A stretch of 64,000 nucleotides of DNA from the NCBI GenBank assembly GCA_028718125.1, contig JAQUMN010000002.1, positions 170,548-234,547 of the forward strand, written 5' to 3'. A program made the position numbers and the translations under genes. Of this stretch, positions 51,790 to 60,403 are shown piece by piece. This DNA is from Kiritimatiellia bacterium (lineage in GTDB: Bacteria; Verrucomicrobiota; Kiritimatiellia; JAAZAB01). Numbering within the stretch: position 1 is the stretch's first letter; each line of letters starts with the position of its first letter. The notes under the pieces are model-generated. The model did no database searches. It saw only the letters and a list, made by a program, of their open reading frames with translations, and was not told the DNA's origin.

Positions 51790-52989
51790 ATGCGAAATAC
51801 AGGATCGATTATCTGGAAATCCTGGCCGCTGGCGTTGATGCCGGCGATCATGACGATGGTCGCCCCGGCGCAGACGGGAATAACACCGTCGGTTGTTTTG
51901 GTCGAAGGCGTCTCAAACCCGGTCTTCATCGCCGCCGGCGATCTGAACGGCGACGGCAAACTCGACCTGGCGGTCGCCGCTTTCAGCCTCACCAACCGGC
52001 CCAAGCCCGAATATCAGGGCCATGTCTTTTTTTTCTTCCAGAAGAACGGCGCGTATGCCTGGCCCGCCGACAGGGAAATCCGGGCGCCGGTCATCCCCAG
52101 CGGCCTGGTGCTGGCCGACTTCGATGGCGACGGTAAAAACGACCTGGCCGTGGGACTCCGCAACCGGCGGACCCTGGCGCTTTATCTCGGCGGCGAAAGT
52201 TATGACAAGGCGCATCTTTCCGCATACGCCAACGACGGCGGCGCCGGCAGCTTATCCGCCGGCCGGATCAACCGCCGCGGTCTGGCCGATTTCATGACCG
52301 GCTTGACCTGGCGCAAGTGGATAAAAGACGACCAGTTCGAATGCGCTTATTTTTCCGGACCGAAACGGAACGACAATCGCTTTTCAACCCTGGCCGATAT
52401 CGACGGGAACGGATCGGATGATGTCATTTTCACATCCTGGGGCAGCGACACTCCCCAGGGCGAAAACAACCTGATCCGGATCTATTACGGCCCCTTCTTC
52501 CATCAGAATCGGATCGCCGCCACCGACGCGGCCGGTATCGTGACGCTGACCTCGCCGTTCACCAACGACAGCAAGCCGATCCTGGGGCAGGTGCTGGTCG
52601 GGGATTTAAATGCCGATGGCCAGCCGGATCTCGTCGCGGGCGGGTCGGGCCGGACTTTGGTTTACTTCCAGAACAACCCGACCGGATTTTCGGACCAGGC
52701 GGGACCATCGCTCACGCTGAAGGGGCTCCTGCCTCTGTTGGCGGCGGATCTGGATGGCGATAAGTTGTGTGACCTCGTTCTACTGAGCGAAGACGGCAAA
52801 ACTGTTTCCATCTGGCGGCAACGGGCAGAAAAGCCGTTGACGGCCGCCGGCGGCGCGGAAAGCATCACCGCCGCGTTGCCTCGGCGTGCCGTCGTCGCCG
52901 CGGCGGGCGACATGGATGGCGACGGCCGCAAGGAAATTTTCGTAGCCCTCGAACGCGGCGGCTTGGCCGTTATCCGAACGCTGAATTGA
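51790..52989 (+). CDS. Exported FG-GAP/VCBS beta-propeller protein 2
   Basis: The 399-residue protein has a signal peptide (SWPLALMPAIMTMVAPAQ). It has seven repeats: GDLNGDGKLDLAVA, ADFDGDGKNDLAVG, RINRRGLADFMTG (degenerate), ADIDGNGSDDVIFT, GDLNADGQPDLVAG, ADLDGDKLCDLVLL and GDMDGDGRKEIFVA. It is closer to FG-GAP protein 3 than to protein 1, sharing for example the order FFFQKNGxxxxPxDREI and LALYLGxE. It lies downstream of GH84-like gene 3 in the recurring enzyme-propeller order. A GGAG at 51775-51778 serves as ribosome-binding site. A ligand- or enzyme-binding role is inferred. Confidence 0.9.
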   Translation: MRNTGSIIWKSWPLALMPAIMTMVAPAQTGITPSVVLVEGVSNPVFIAAGDLNGDGKLDLAVAAFSLTNRPKPEYQGHVFFFFQKNGAYAWPADREIRAPVIPSGLVLADFDGDGKNDLAVGLRNRRTLALYLGGESYDKAHLSAYANDGGAGSLSAGRINRRGLADFMTGLTWRKWIKDDQFECAYFSGPKRNDNRFSTLADIDGNGSDDVIFTSWGSDTPQGENNLIRIYYGPFFHQNRIAATDAAGIVTLTSPFTNDSKPILGQVLVGDLNADGQPDLVAGGSGRTLVYFQNNPTGFSDQAGPSLTLKGLLPLLAADLDGDKLCDLVLLSEDGKTVSIWRQRAEKPLTAAGGAESITAALPRRAVVAAAGDMDGDGRKEIFVALERGGLAVIRTLN

Positions 52990-53108
52990 AGATAACGTGA
53001 CCCTGTCGGTATATCGGCTCAAGCCGGGGCTCGACATCGATGTATAGCGGCGGACACGCCGGCACACGAGGCAAGACTGCGGCGCAGATGACTGTGAAGG
53101 AGCATGTT

Positions 53109-54362
53109 GTGAAAGAGCTTATCGACACCGCAGCGGACATCCCGAAGTACCACCAACTCAAAGAACTGATCAAAGCAAAAATCAAGGCTGGAATCTACAA
53201 GGTGGGCAGTCGACTGCCCACCGAGATCGAGATGAAGCAAACTTTTAAACTGAGCGGCGCTACGGTCGCCAGGGCCATGCGCGACATGACCCTGGAGGGC
53301 TACCTGCTCAGGAAACGGGGCGGCGGCACGTTCGTCAAGTCAGTCACTCCGCGCATGACGCTAAACTCCATCGCCACGCCGGAGTTGATCATCGAGTGCT
53401 CCCACAACTGGGAAAGCGAGATGATCAACCCGCTCAACTGGTTTATCTCAAGCCAAGTCCACAAAGGTGTGATCAACAGCTATTCCGGAACAATCCGCCT
53501 TCTGGACTGCATGGAGATAAGTAGCGCCCTGGTCATAAACCCCGGGCTGCGTCAAGAACGGTCTCGCGGAAGCTCCCTCCGTCGCCAGGAGGCTATGGCG
53601 GGCAAGCGGCCCCTCCATAAATGCCAATTCCCCCGTGATTTTGGAGGGCGGAGCTGCTGCGACGCCGCTGGGCGGACGCCTGTCGCCAACATCATCCTGT
53701 TAAATCCCAAGCCGGGAATGGTCGATGAACTCAGGGCCACGGGCGCGGTGTTTGTCGTTATCGACCATGATCAGAAGTTCAAAAACAGTCACAACCGCGT
53801 GACGTGGGAGCAGTTCTCCGGCGTCTACGAACTTATGTCTTATTTGATCAACGACCTTGGACACCGGGAGATCGGCATAATTTATGGACGGAGCCGGCAT
53901 CACCAGGACAGGCTGGCCGCCTATCATATCGGCTTGAAGACCGCCGGGATGACGGCGCGTGACGCATTGGTGATCGGCACCGACGAAGGCACGGAAAAAT
54001 CAGGGTATGAGATGATGAAGCAGATTCTTTCGTCCGGACAGCGGCCGACAGCCGTTTTTGTGGACACGGACATCAAGGCGTTAGGGGCGATGGCCGCAGT
54101 GCGCGAACACGGCCTGCAGATTCCAAGGGACATCTCGATCGCCGGGTTCGACGACGTCCCCGGCTCCGAGGCGGTGAATCCGCCGCTAACCACCGTCAGG
54201 GCCCCGTATTACGAGATGGGCTGCGAAGCCGTCAGGATGCTGGAGCGCCGGGTCTCGACAGGCGATGACGTTCCGGCGCTCACGCTCAAGACCATCTTGG
54301 TGAAGAGGGAGTCATGCGGCCCGGTCCCAAACCCGGAGATGTCGAAACGTTGTTTTTCTTGA
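53109..54362 (+). CDS. AraR-type regulator with a repeat-derived insert in the sensor domain
   Basis: A GTG at 53109 is preferred because AAGGAG (53097-53102) lies six bases before it; ATG codons at 53088 and 53040 are alternatives. The product has 417 residues. The GntR winged helix (PKYHQLKELIKAKIKAG, YKVGSRLPTEIEMKQTFKLS, TVARAMRDMTLEGYLLRKRGGGTFV) is followed by a LacI-type sensor. Matches are clear from NIILLNPKPGMVDELRATGAVFVVIDHDQ on (YELMSYLINDLGHREIGIIYG, PTAVFVDTDIKALGAMAAVREHGLQIPRDISIAGFDDVPGSE). Residues about 146-188 are encoded by a copy of interspersed repeat R1, with the frame unbroken. The insert falls in the early sensor domain and may impair effector binding or folding. 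The gene precedes the fusion hydrolase and GH84-like gene 4. Confidence 0.85.
   Translation: MKELIDTAADIPKYHQLKELIKAKIKAGIYKVGSRLPTEIEMKQTFKLSGATVARAMRDMTLEGYLLRKRGGGTFVKSVTPRMTLNSIATPELIIECSHNWESEMINPLNWFISSQVHKGVINSYSGTIRLLDCMEISSALVINPGLRQERSRGSSLRRQEAMAGKRPLHKCQFPRDFGGRSCCDAAGRTPVANIILLNPKPGMVDELRATGAVFVVIDHDQKFKNSHNRVTWEQFSGVYELMSYLINDLGHREIGIIYGRSRHHQDRLAAYHIGLKTAGMTARDALVIGTDEGTEKSGYEMMKQILSSGQRPTAVFVDTDIKALGAMAAVREHGLQIPRDISIAGFDDVPGSEAVNPPLTTVRAPYYEMGCEAVRMLERRVSTGDDVPALTLKTILVKRESCGPVPNPEMSKRCFS
53544..53671. repeat. Interspersed repeat R1, copy F (full length, inverted) inside the regulator gene
   Basis: GGGCTGCGTCAAGAACGGTC, GGAAGCTCCCTCCGTCGCC, GGCTATGGCGGGC, CCCTCCATAAATGCC, TTTTGGAGGGCGGAGCTGCT and GCGACGCCGCTGG follow copy A module by module in the opposite orientation. 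About 42 codons are added and no stop is introduced. Confidence 0.85.
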
Positions 54363-54387
54363 ACAATGAAAACAGGAGAAGAGGCAA

Positions 54388-57300
54388 ATGGCCAATACAA
54401 GAATCGTTGTGGCAACGGCGGCGATACTGACGGCAGGCGCGTTCATGGCATCCGGGGAACCATTGCGCGTGGGGTTGTTCAAGGACAGCCGCTCCGGCGA
54501 GCTCGAAGGAATACGGAAAACCCTTGAGGCGGAGGGCTTCGCCGTTGACGTGATCGGCGAGGACACCCTGCGCGACCCGGCGGCGCTGGCGCCACTCAAA
54601 GTCATCTTTTTGCCCGGAGGCTGGTCAAGAGGCGGCATCCAATTCGGCGGTTTCGCGGGGCGGAGGAATCTCGTTGACTTCGTGGCCCGGGGCAAAGGCA
54701 TTCTCGCCGGCGGGTTCCGCTCGGGCTGGTTCCGCACAACCAATCGCCCGCTGTTCCCGCAGGTCGGCTACACGTATCTGAAGGGCAATGGCAAATTTTT
54801 ATTTCCCAAGGGCGAGAGCGACCTGGTCAAGGGCTTTGACCAGCCCTACCCCGTGGACGAGGCGGACCAGGTCTGGGTGCGGCCCGGTGCGCTCGGCAAG
54901 GTCTTCGCTGTGAATTCCGGGGGCACGCCCATAGGGGTGCACGGGGATGTCTTCGGCGGCCGCTACGCAATTCTCGGATGTTTTATCGCGTCAGGAGGGT
55001 GGAAACTGAACCCGCAGGGTTTTGTCAAGAAAGCGATGGAGGATGCCGCCGCCCGGGCAAAGGCTCGCGGCGAACCGCCCCCGGCGGCCGCGCCCGTCGA
55101 AGAAAAAATCGCGCCGGAAATGGAGGGGATGGAGCGGGTGGTGTTCATGAACTGTGTGCGGTGGTTGGCGGGGGCGCCGGCGCCGTCCGCGGCGGATCTT
55201 GAGCACAACCGCTCGGCGGCCGAGCTTGACTTTCTGAGGCGCGAGGCTCACCTGGACTGGCTACTGGACGAGAAGGGACCGGATACGGATATCGGTGTCC
55301 TGCCGCAGATCCGCAACGACCTGGACACGCCGCTCTTGTCCCGTTTGTGGCAGCTGGAGTTTGCCGCAGCCAATCTCGAGGTCAAGGACAAGGCGCGCGC
55401 CGGGGAGGCGATCAAGCGACTGCAGGCGACGCTCGACAAGCTCCAGGCGAATTATACACTGGAGGCTCAGAAGAAGAAACGGGAGATCAACGGGATGGAC
55501 CTGGCGGGTTTGGTCGCAGACAATCCGGTTCTCGGGAAGGAGGCTGTGCTTGCGAAAATTGCCCGGGCAACGGGCAGCGACGAGGCTGAGAAAAAAAAAT
55601 TATCGCAGGCCGTGAGCGCCAAAGGCGTGTCCTATGATCAAATCCAGCGTCGGATTTTGAAATTTATATATGGCGATCAAATGCGGAGGGCGTTGTGCTC
55701 CGGATTGGAGCCGGAGGCGGAACTGGCCGCAGCCGACAAAATTATTACCGAGCTGGATCCGCTGGCAGCGGCAGCGCGCTCGGCGGCCGACAAGCGCGAA
55801 ATCGGACAGGATTTGAACGCCGTCCCCAACCTGATCAAGCAGTGCGGGGGCGAGGATGTGAAAACCCGTTCCTTTGCCGTCTACGAACTGGGGCGCCTGG
55901 GGGACAGGCGCGCCGTGCCGGCACTTCTCGAGCGCCTGGCCGACGGCGACCTTGAGGTGCGCATCCGCGCCATCCAATCCCTGGCATGGATGCAGGCCTC
56001 CGAGGCGGTTCCCGCGCTGCTGGGCATGCTCGCCTCGGACGAGCCCCGCCTGCGGCGTCGCGCGGCGCAGGCCCTCGGGCAGATCGGAGATGCCCGGGCG
56101 ATCCAGCCGCTCCTGAAAGCGATGGACGATCCGGATCATCACACGCGGCAGAACGCGGTCCTCGCGCTGGGCTGGCTGGGGGCGAAGGATGCCGTTCCGG
56201 CGCTGGTGAAGATGGCCTCGGCCGGCGACCGCATGGACCCCTATCGGCGTGACCTGATGATTTGCGCCATCCGCGCGCTCGGGCATATTGGCGACCAGCG
56301 GTCCGAGCCGATTCTCGAAAAGTGGGCCAGGGAAGCCAAGGATGCCCCCACTATGCGTTACGGCGACGGACAACCAAGGCGCACCAATATTTACGCCTGC
56401 GCCGTCAGCCTCGGATTACAAGGTTATTCCGAACTGGCCCTGGCGGAGATCAAGCAGGGCGGCCGCAGACAGGCCGGCATCGTCCAGCCGGACTACCTGC
56501 GCCTGAGAAACAACTTCCACGGATTACAGGACAATTATAACTTCCTGGCCGGACGTCCCCTGGATTATGTCGCCGGCTATTTTAACGGTGACCTGGACGG
56601 GTTGTTCGCCGGCATCCGGCATTGCGGCGGCACGGGACTCAACTGCGGCTCGGCCTTAAGCCGGGGGGAATATCAGCCTGACGCCTACAAGGCGATCCTG
56701 CGCAAGGCGGGAACCTACGGGCTGCGATGGATTGACAGCATGCCGTCGAATTATGGGGGTACGTCGCCCGGCGAACCGGATTACAGGAATCATGTCAACG
56801 GCAACATCCTGGGGAAGCCGGGTGCGGAATTGGTTTTGATGGCATACGCCGACGTGCCGGCTTTCCAGGGGTTCTGGGCCGAGGAGACCTGGCCGGATAT
56901 ATCCCCGGACGATCCGGAGGTTCAAAAAGGATTCGTCGGATTCCTTGTTAAAAAACACGGGGCGGACTTTCGCGCCAAACTGGGGCTGGCCGCTGACGCT
57001 CCGGTACGGCCGCCGCCGGAAGATCAGAAAGCTGACAACCCGCGGTTGTGGGCGGACTTTGTCGAGTATGCCGGCCATGTCCTGATCGCCGAATGGCGCG
57101 AGGGGCAGGAATGGCTGCGGGGCCTGCGCAAGGGCGCCGCCTTCACGTGGAGCGAATCGGAAGCCATTTATTACAAGTATATCGGGCTTTACGGCGTTAT
57201 GGGCGGAGCGATCGACGGCTTCGGACCGCAGCGTTACCTGAACGGCTTCCCCCCCGAAAGCGTGTTGTGGATGGAACTGGCCAAGGACGGCGAACCCCGC

Positions 57301-58665
57301 GCCGTTATGTGCGAGGATTACAGCATCATGGATCCCTCCCCGCGGCACACGCGGCTGGGCCTTTCGTCCGAACTGGTGCACGGCGAATGCTTTTTCAACT
57401 GGGGCTTAGAGCAGATTTTTCAGAAGAACAAGGGGGGATGGGGTTTCGACAAGACCAAGTGGAACATCGTCACGGACGTTTTCACCAGGGCGCGCCGGCT
57501 CAGCGACTACCTCGGCGGGGTCTCCTCCGCCGCCAACGTAGCGCTGGTGGCCAGCGAGCGCACCCAACGGCTGCTCTACGCCGACAAACTCGGCGATTAT
57601 ATGGGCCCGATCTTGAAATTCCCATGGCGCTATAACGAACAATTACTGGCCGGCTGGGTGCTGCTGCGCCAGGCCGGGGCGCCCGCGGACGCGATCTGGG
57701 CGGAGACCATGACGCCGGGGAAACTGGCGCGCTACAAAGTCCTGCTCCTGCCGGACGCCAGGAGCCTGACGAGCGGGCAGGCGGACATCCTGCAAAGCTG
57801 GGTGCAGGCCGGGGGCGTGTTGATCGCCACGGGCGCCACCAGCCTGTTCGACGAGGCCGGCCAACCGCTGAAGGACTATGCGCTTGCCGATGTCTTCGGC
57901 GTTTCATACCAAGGCCACGGCGCCGAGGCGTCGCCGGAGGCGACGGACACCTTGTGCTTCGCACCCAAACAGCCGCCGCTCAAGGTGCAGGCGGAGGGGC
58001 TTGATGCTACGCTGTTCCGGCGCTACGCGTACCGCGAGATGAAGCCCGCCATCTCCGTCGGGGCATGCAAAGTGACGCAGGTGGGAGCAGAATTGCCGGG
58101 GTTGGCCGGAGACGCCGCAATGGAATACGACCTGCCGTTAGGCTACGACAAGGTGGCGCCCAAAACGGCAACCATACTGGCAAAAATGCCCTCCGGAGAC
58201 CCGGCCCTGACGGTCAACCGTTTTGGCCAGGGGCTGTGTTATTTCGTTGCTCCCATCTATCCGGCCCTGGGCTACACGCAGGGCGAGACGGTCTACACGC
58301 CGCAAGTCTTCAACTTCTGGCCGGGCGTGGTTGAAATGTTCTCCGCCATGATCCGTGGCGGCTTGCAGGCGCGGGGAGTGTTCATGCCGGCGGAGGTCGT
58401 GGCCGGGCCGCGGGCGGATATAGAGGTCACGGTGCGCAAGCACCCCCGCAAGGATTTGTGGATCATCCACCTGCTGGACTGGAACACCAATACAGGGAAG
58501 ACCAGCGGCGTGAGGCTGGCGGTGCGCCCGCCGGAAGGAAGGAAGACGGTCAAGGTGTTCTACCCCGATGGCGGCCAACCGGTTGAGTTCACGGCCACCG
58601 CCGGTGGAATCGAATTCCCCGTCCGCGACTTCGATGTTCACGAAATGATGGTGGTGGAGTATTGA
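54388..58665 (+). CDS. Multidomain exported protein: amidotransferase-like, HEAT repeats, GH42-like hydrolase
   Basis: The 1425-residue protein begins with a signal peptide (IVVATAAILTAGAFMASG). Residues about 25-205 resemble the class-I-amidotransferase-like BPL_N fold (RVGLFKDSRSGELEGIRKTLEAEGFAVDVI, KVIFLPGGWSRGG), without the usual catalytic Cys nearby. A helical, charged region follows (about 285-470). Four to five HEAT repeats lie at about 476-650 (AVPNLIKQCGGEDVKTRSFAVYELGRLGD, AVPALLGMLASDEPRLRRRAAQALGQIGD). A GH42-like region covers about 720-1425: a barrel with WAEETWPD and AFTWSESEAIYYKY as sites of possible catalytic acids, then a beta-galactosidase trimerisation-like domain (MTPGKLARYKVLLLPDARSLTSGQADILQSWVQAGGVLIATG) and C-terminal beta domain. 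It lies 25 bp after the second regulator gene. Confidence 0.75.
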   Translation: MANTRIVVATAAILTAGAFMASGEPLRVGLFKDSRSGELEGIRKTLEAEGFAVDVIGEDTLRDPAALAPLKVIFLPGGWSRGGIQFGGFAGRRNLVDFVARGKGILAGGFRSGWFRTTNRPLFPQVGYTYLKGNGKFLFPKGESDLVKGFDQPYPVDEADQVWVRPGALGKVFAVNSGGTPIGVHGDVFGGRYAILGCFIASGGWKLNPQGFVKKAMEDAAARAKARGEPPPAAAPVEEKIAPEMEGMERVVFMNCVRWLAGAPAPSAADLEHNRSAAELDFLRREAHLDWLLDEKGPDTDIGVLPQIRNDLDTPLLSRLWQLEFAAANLEVKDKARAGEAIKRLQATLDKLQANYTLEAQKKKREINGMDLAGLVADNPVLGKEAVLAKIARATGSDEAEKKKLSQAVSAKGVSYDQIQRRILKFIYGDQMRRALCSGLEPEAELAAADKIITELDPLAAAARSAADKREIGQDLNAVPNLIKQCGGEDVKTRSFAVYELGRLGDRRAVPALLERLADGDLEVRIRAIQSLAWMQASEAVPALLGMLASDEPRLRRRAAQALGQIGDARAIQPLLKAMDDPDHHTRQNAVLALGWLGAKDAVPALVKMASAGDRMDPYRRDLMICAIRALGHIGDQRSEPILEKWAREAKDAPTMRYGDGQPRRTNIYACAVSLGLQGYSELALAEIKQGGRRQAGIVQPDYLRLRNNFHGLQDNYNFLAGRPLDYVAGYFNGDLDGLFAGIRHCGGTGLNCGSALSRGEYQPDAYKAILRKAGTYGLRWIDSMPSNYGGTSPGEPDYRNHVNGNILGKPGAELVLMAYADVPAFQGFWAEETWPDISPDDPEVQKGFVGFLVKKHGADFRAKLGLAADAPVRPPPEDQKADNPRLWADFVEYAGHVLIAEWREGQEWLRGLRKGAAFTWSESEAIYYKYIGLYGVMGGAIDGFGPQRYLNGFPPESVLWMELAKDGEPRAVMCEDYSIMDPSPRHTRLGLSSELVHGECFFNWGLEQIFQKNKGGWGFDKTKWNIVTDVFTRARRLSDYLGGVSSAANVALVASERTQRLLYADKLGDYMGPILKFPWRYNEQLLAGWVLLRQAGAPADAIWAETMTPGKLARYKVLLLPDARSLTSGQADILQSWVQAGGVLIATGATSLFDEAGQPLKDYALADVFGVSYQGHGAEASPEATDTLCFAPKQPPLKVQAEGLDATLFRRYAYREMKPAISVGACKVTQVGAELPGLAGDAAMEYDLPLGYDKVAPKTATILAKMPSGDPALTVNRFGQGLCYFVAPIYPALGYTQGETVYTPQVFNFWPGVVEMFSAMIRGGLQARGVFMPAEVVAGPRADIEVTVRKHPRKDLWIIHLLDWNTNTGKTSGVRLAVRPPEGRKTVKVFYPDGGQPVEFTATAGGIEFPVRDFDVHEMMVVEY

Positions 58666-58680
58666 CGGGAAAGCGGCTCC

Positions 58681-60330
58681 ATGATGAAACCCGAGATCGT
58701 TAAGGAAAACCGGCGCGATTGCATCGCGTTCGAGGTCCAAGGCGGGACACGGAGAATTTTCTCGCCGCCTTGGAAAACGTCGATGGCGCTGGCATCGCTT
58801 TGCGTTTTTACGCTCTTGCTGCCGACATTGTCTCCCGCCGTGGTGGAACTGCCGGCGATCCTGAGCAACGGCATGGTCCTGCAGCGTGACGCCACCAACG
58901 CGATCTGGGGCATGGCCAATCCCGGCGAAGTGGTTACGGTTAAGCTGGGTAAAGCCAAGATCAAGGCCCAGGCCGACAACAAGGGCAAGTGGCAGGCGCG
59001 ACTGCCGCCCATGCCGGCCGGTGGCCCGCACGAGCTGACCGTTATCGGCCAGAACACCGTGACGCTCTCAGACGTTTGGGTGGGCGAGGTCTGGCTTTGC
59101 TCCGGCCAGTCCAATATGCAAATCACGTTGAAGAGTTATCGGAACCATGCCGACGTCATGGCGGACATCACGACGGCCGATTTCCCGCAGATTCGCGCGT
59201 ATAATCCGCCTCCCGTCGGATCACAGACCAGCTGGACGCCCTGCAGCCCGAAAACAGCGGCCGACTTCAGCGCCACCGCATTCTATTTCGGACGATACCT
59301 TCACCAGGAACTCAAGGTTCCCATCGGACTTATTCTTCGCGCGATAGGCTCGACATACATCGAGAACTGGGTTCCATTTGATGCCCTGCGGCAGGCGCCC
59401 TGGGGCAAGAAACTGATCGAGATGCAAAAAACGCGGGAGTTTAGCGCGGCAAAGGCGGAGTTCGCGGAGCGTATCATGGCGTGGCAGGCCGCCAAGGCCG
59501 AATGGGCCAGGAAAAAGGCGGAAGGAACGGATCGCAGCCCTGAGCCGGCTCGGCCTGTCATCCCTCCAATCCTGGCGCAATACGATCGGGGTCTCGGCAA
59601 CAAGTTCAGAATCATCCCGCAGATCATTCCCTTCACGATCCGCGGTGTCATCTGGTATCAAGGCGAGGCCAATGTCGCGGACGAACCCCAGGACGAATAC
59701 CTGGACAAAATGAAGACGCTGATAGGTTCGTGGCGGAATCTCTGGGCGCAGGGCGATTTTCCCTTCTACTATGTCCAGTTGGCGCCATACAGGTATGCAC
59801 AGGACTGGACCGTCCTGCCAAGGTTCTGGGAAGTCCAGGCTGCCGCCCTGTGCATTCCAGGAGCCGCCATGGCAGGGACGCTGGACCTGGGCGACGCGCC
59901 CGACAATGTTCACCCGTCGAACAAGAGAGAGGTTGGCAGGCGGCTGGCGCTCCTGGCATTGGCCAAAATCTATGGCCGGGAGGATGTGGCCTGTTCCGGC
60001 CCGACGTACAAGAGCATGGCGGCCGAGGGATGCAAGCTTCGCATCCGCTTCGACAATGTCTACGGCGGGCTGACTACGCGCGACGGCAAGCCGCCGGCCT
60101 GGTTCCAAGTGGCCGGCGCAGACAAGGCGTTTGTGGAAGCGCAGGCGGAAATCAAGGATGACACGGTCTGCGCCTGGAGCGCTGCCGTGGAAAAACCGAT
60201 TGCCGTCCGCTATGCCTGGCACCAGACCCCGGGATATCAACCGGGAACGAACACTCCGACCGGGCCTACGCCAAACCTGACGAACGTTAAAGGACTGCCC
60301 ACCCTCTCATTCCGTACCGATTCATGGTAG
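58681..60330 (+). CDS. Sialate O-acetylesterase-like SGNH esterase, exported
   Basis: The 549-residue protein belongs to the sialate O-acetylesterase group. The nucleophile is S144 in WLCSGQSNMQ. GVIWYQGEANV supplies the conserved glutamate-containing block, and DAPDNVHPSNKREVGRRLAL contains the Asp and His of the triad. An N-terminal beta domain (LSNGMVLQRDATNAIWGMANPGEVVTV) is usual in the family. The signal peptide (MALASLCVFTLLLPTLSPAVV) begins only at residue 35, so a start at 58783 is possible, though no strong ribosome-binding site decides. The enzyme probably removes O-acetyl groups from sialic acid or other acetylated sugars before GlcNAc-type cleavage by the neighbouring enzyme. It is 15 bp from the fusion hydrolase gene. 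Confidence 0.88.
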   Translation: MMKPEIVKENRRDCIAFEVQGGTRRIFSPPWKTSMALASLCVFTLLLPTLSPAVVELPAILSNGMVLQRDATNAIWGMANPGEVVTVKLGKAKIKAQADNKGKWQARLPPMPAGGPHELTVIGQNTVTLSDVWVGEVWLCSGQSNMQITLKSYRNHADVMADITTADFPQIRAYNPPPVGSQTSWTPCSPKTAADFSATAFYFGRYLHQELKVPIGLILRAIGSTYIENWVPFDALRQAPWGKKLIEMQKTREFSAAKAEFAERIMAWQAAKAEWARKKAEGTDRSPEPARPVIPPILAQYDRGLGNKFRIIPQIIPFTIRGVIWYQGEANVADEPQDEYLDKMKTLIGSWRNLWAQGDFPFYYVQLAPYRYAQDWTVLPRFWEVQAAALCIPGAAMAGTLDLGDAPDNVHPSNKREVGRRLALLALAKIYGREDVACSGPTYKSMAAEGCKLRIRFDNVYGGLTTRDGKPPAWFQVAGADKAFVEAQAEIKDDTVCAWSAAVEKPIAVRYAWHQTPGYQPGTNTPTGPTPNLTNVKGLPTLSFRTDSW

Positions 60331-60403
60331 TATTTTGGGTGCGGCAAGCAGGCAGAACATGTAATCACGAGTTCAAACCAAACAGGAGAGCGGTATAATT
60401 AAC

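Noticed and set aside
53040..53108. N-terminal extension of the second regulator from 53040
   Set aside because: The extra residues (MYSGGHAGTRGKTAAQ) are unlike the family and a good ribosome-binding site fits the GTG at 53109.
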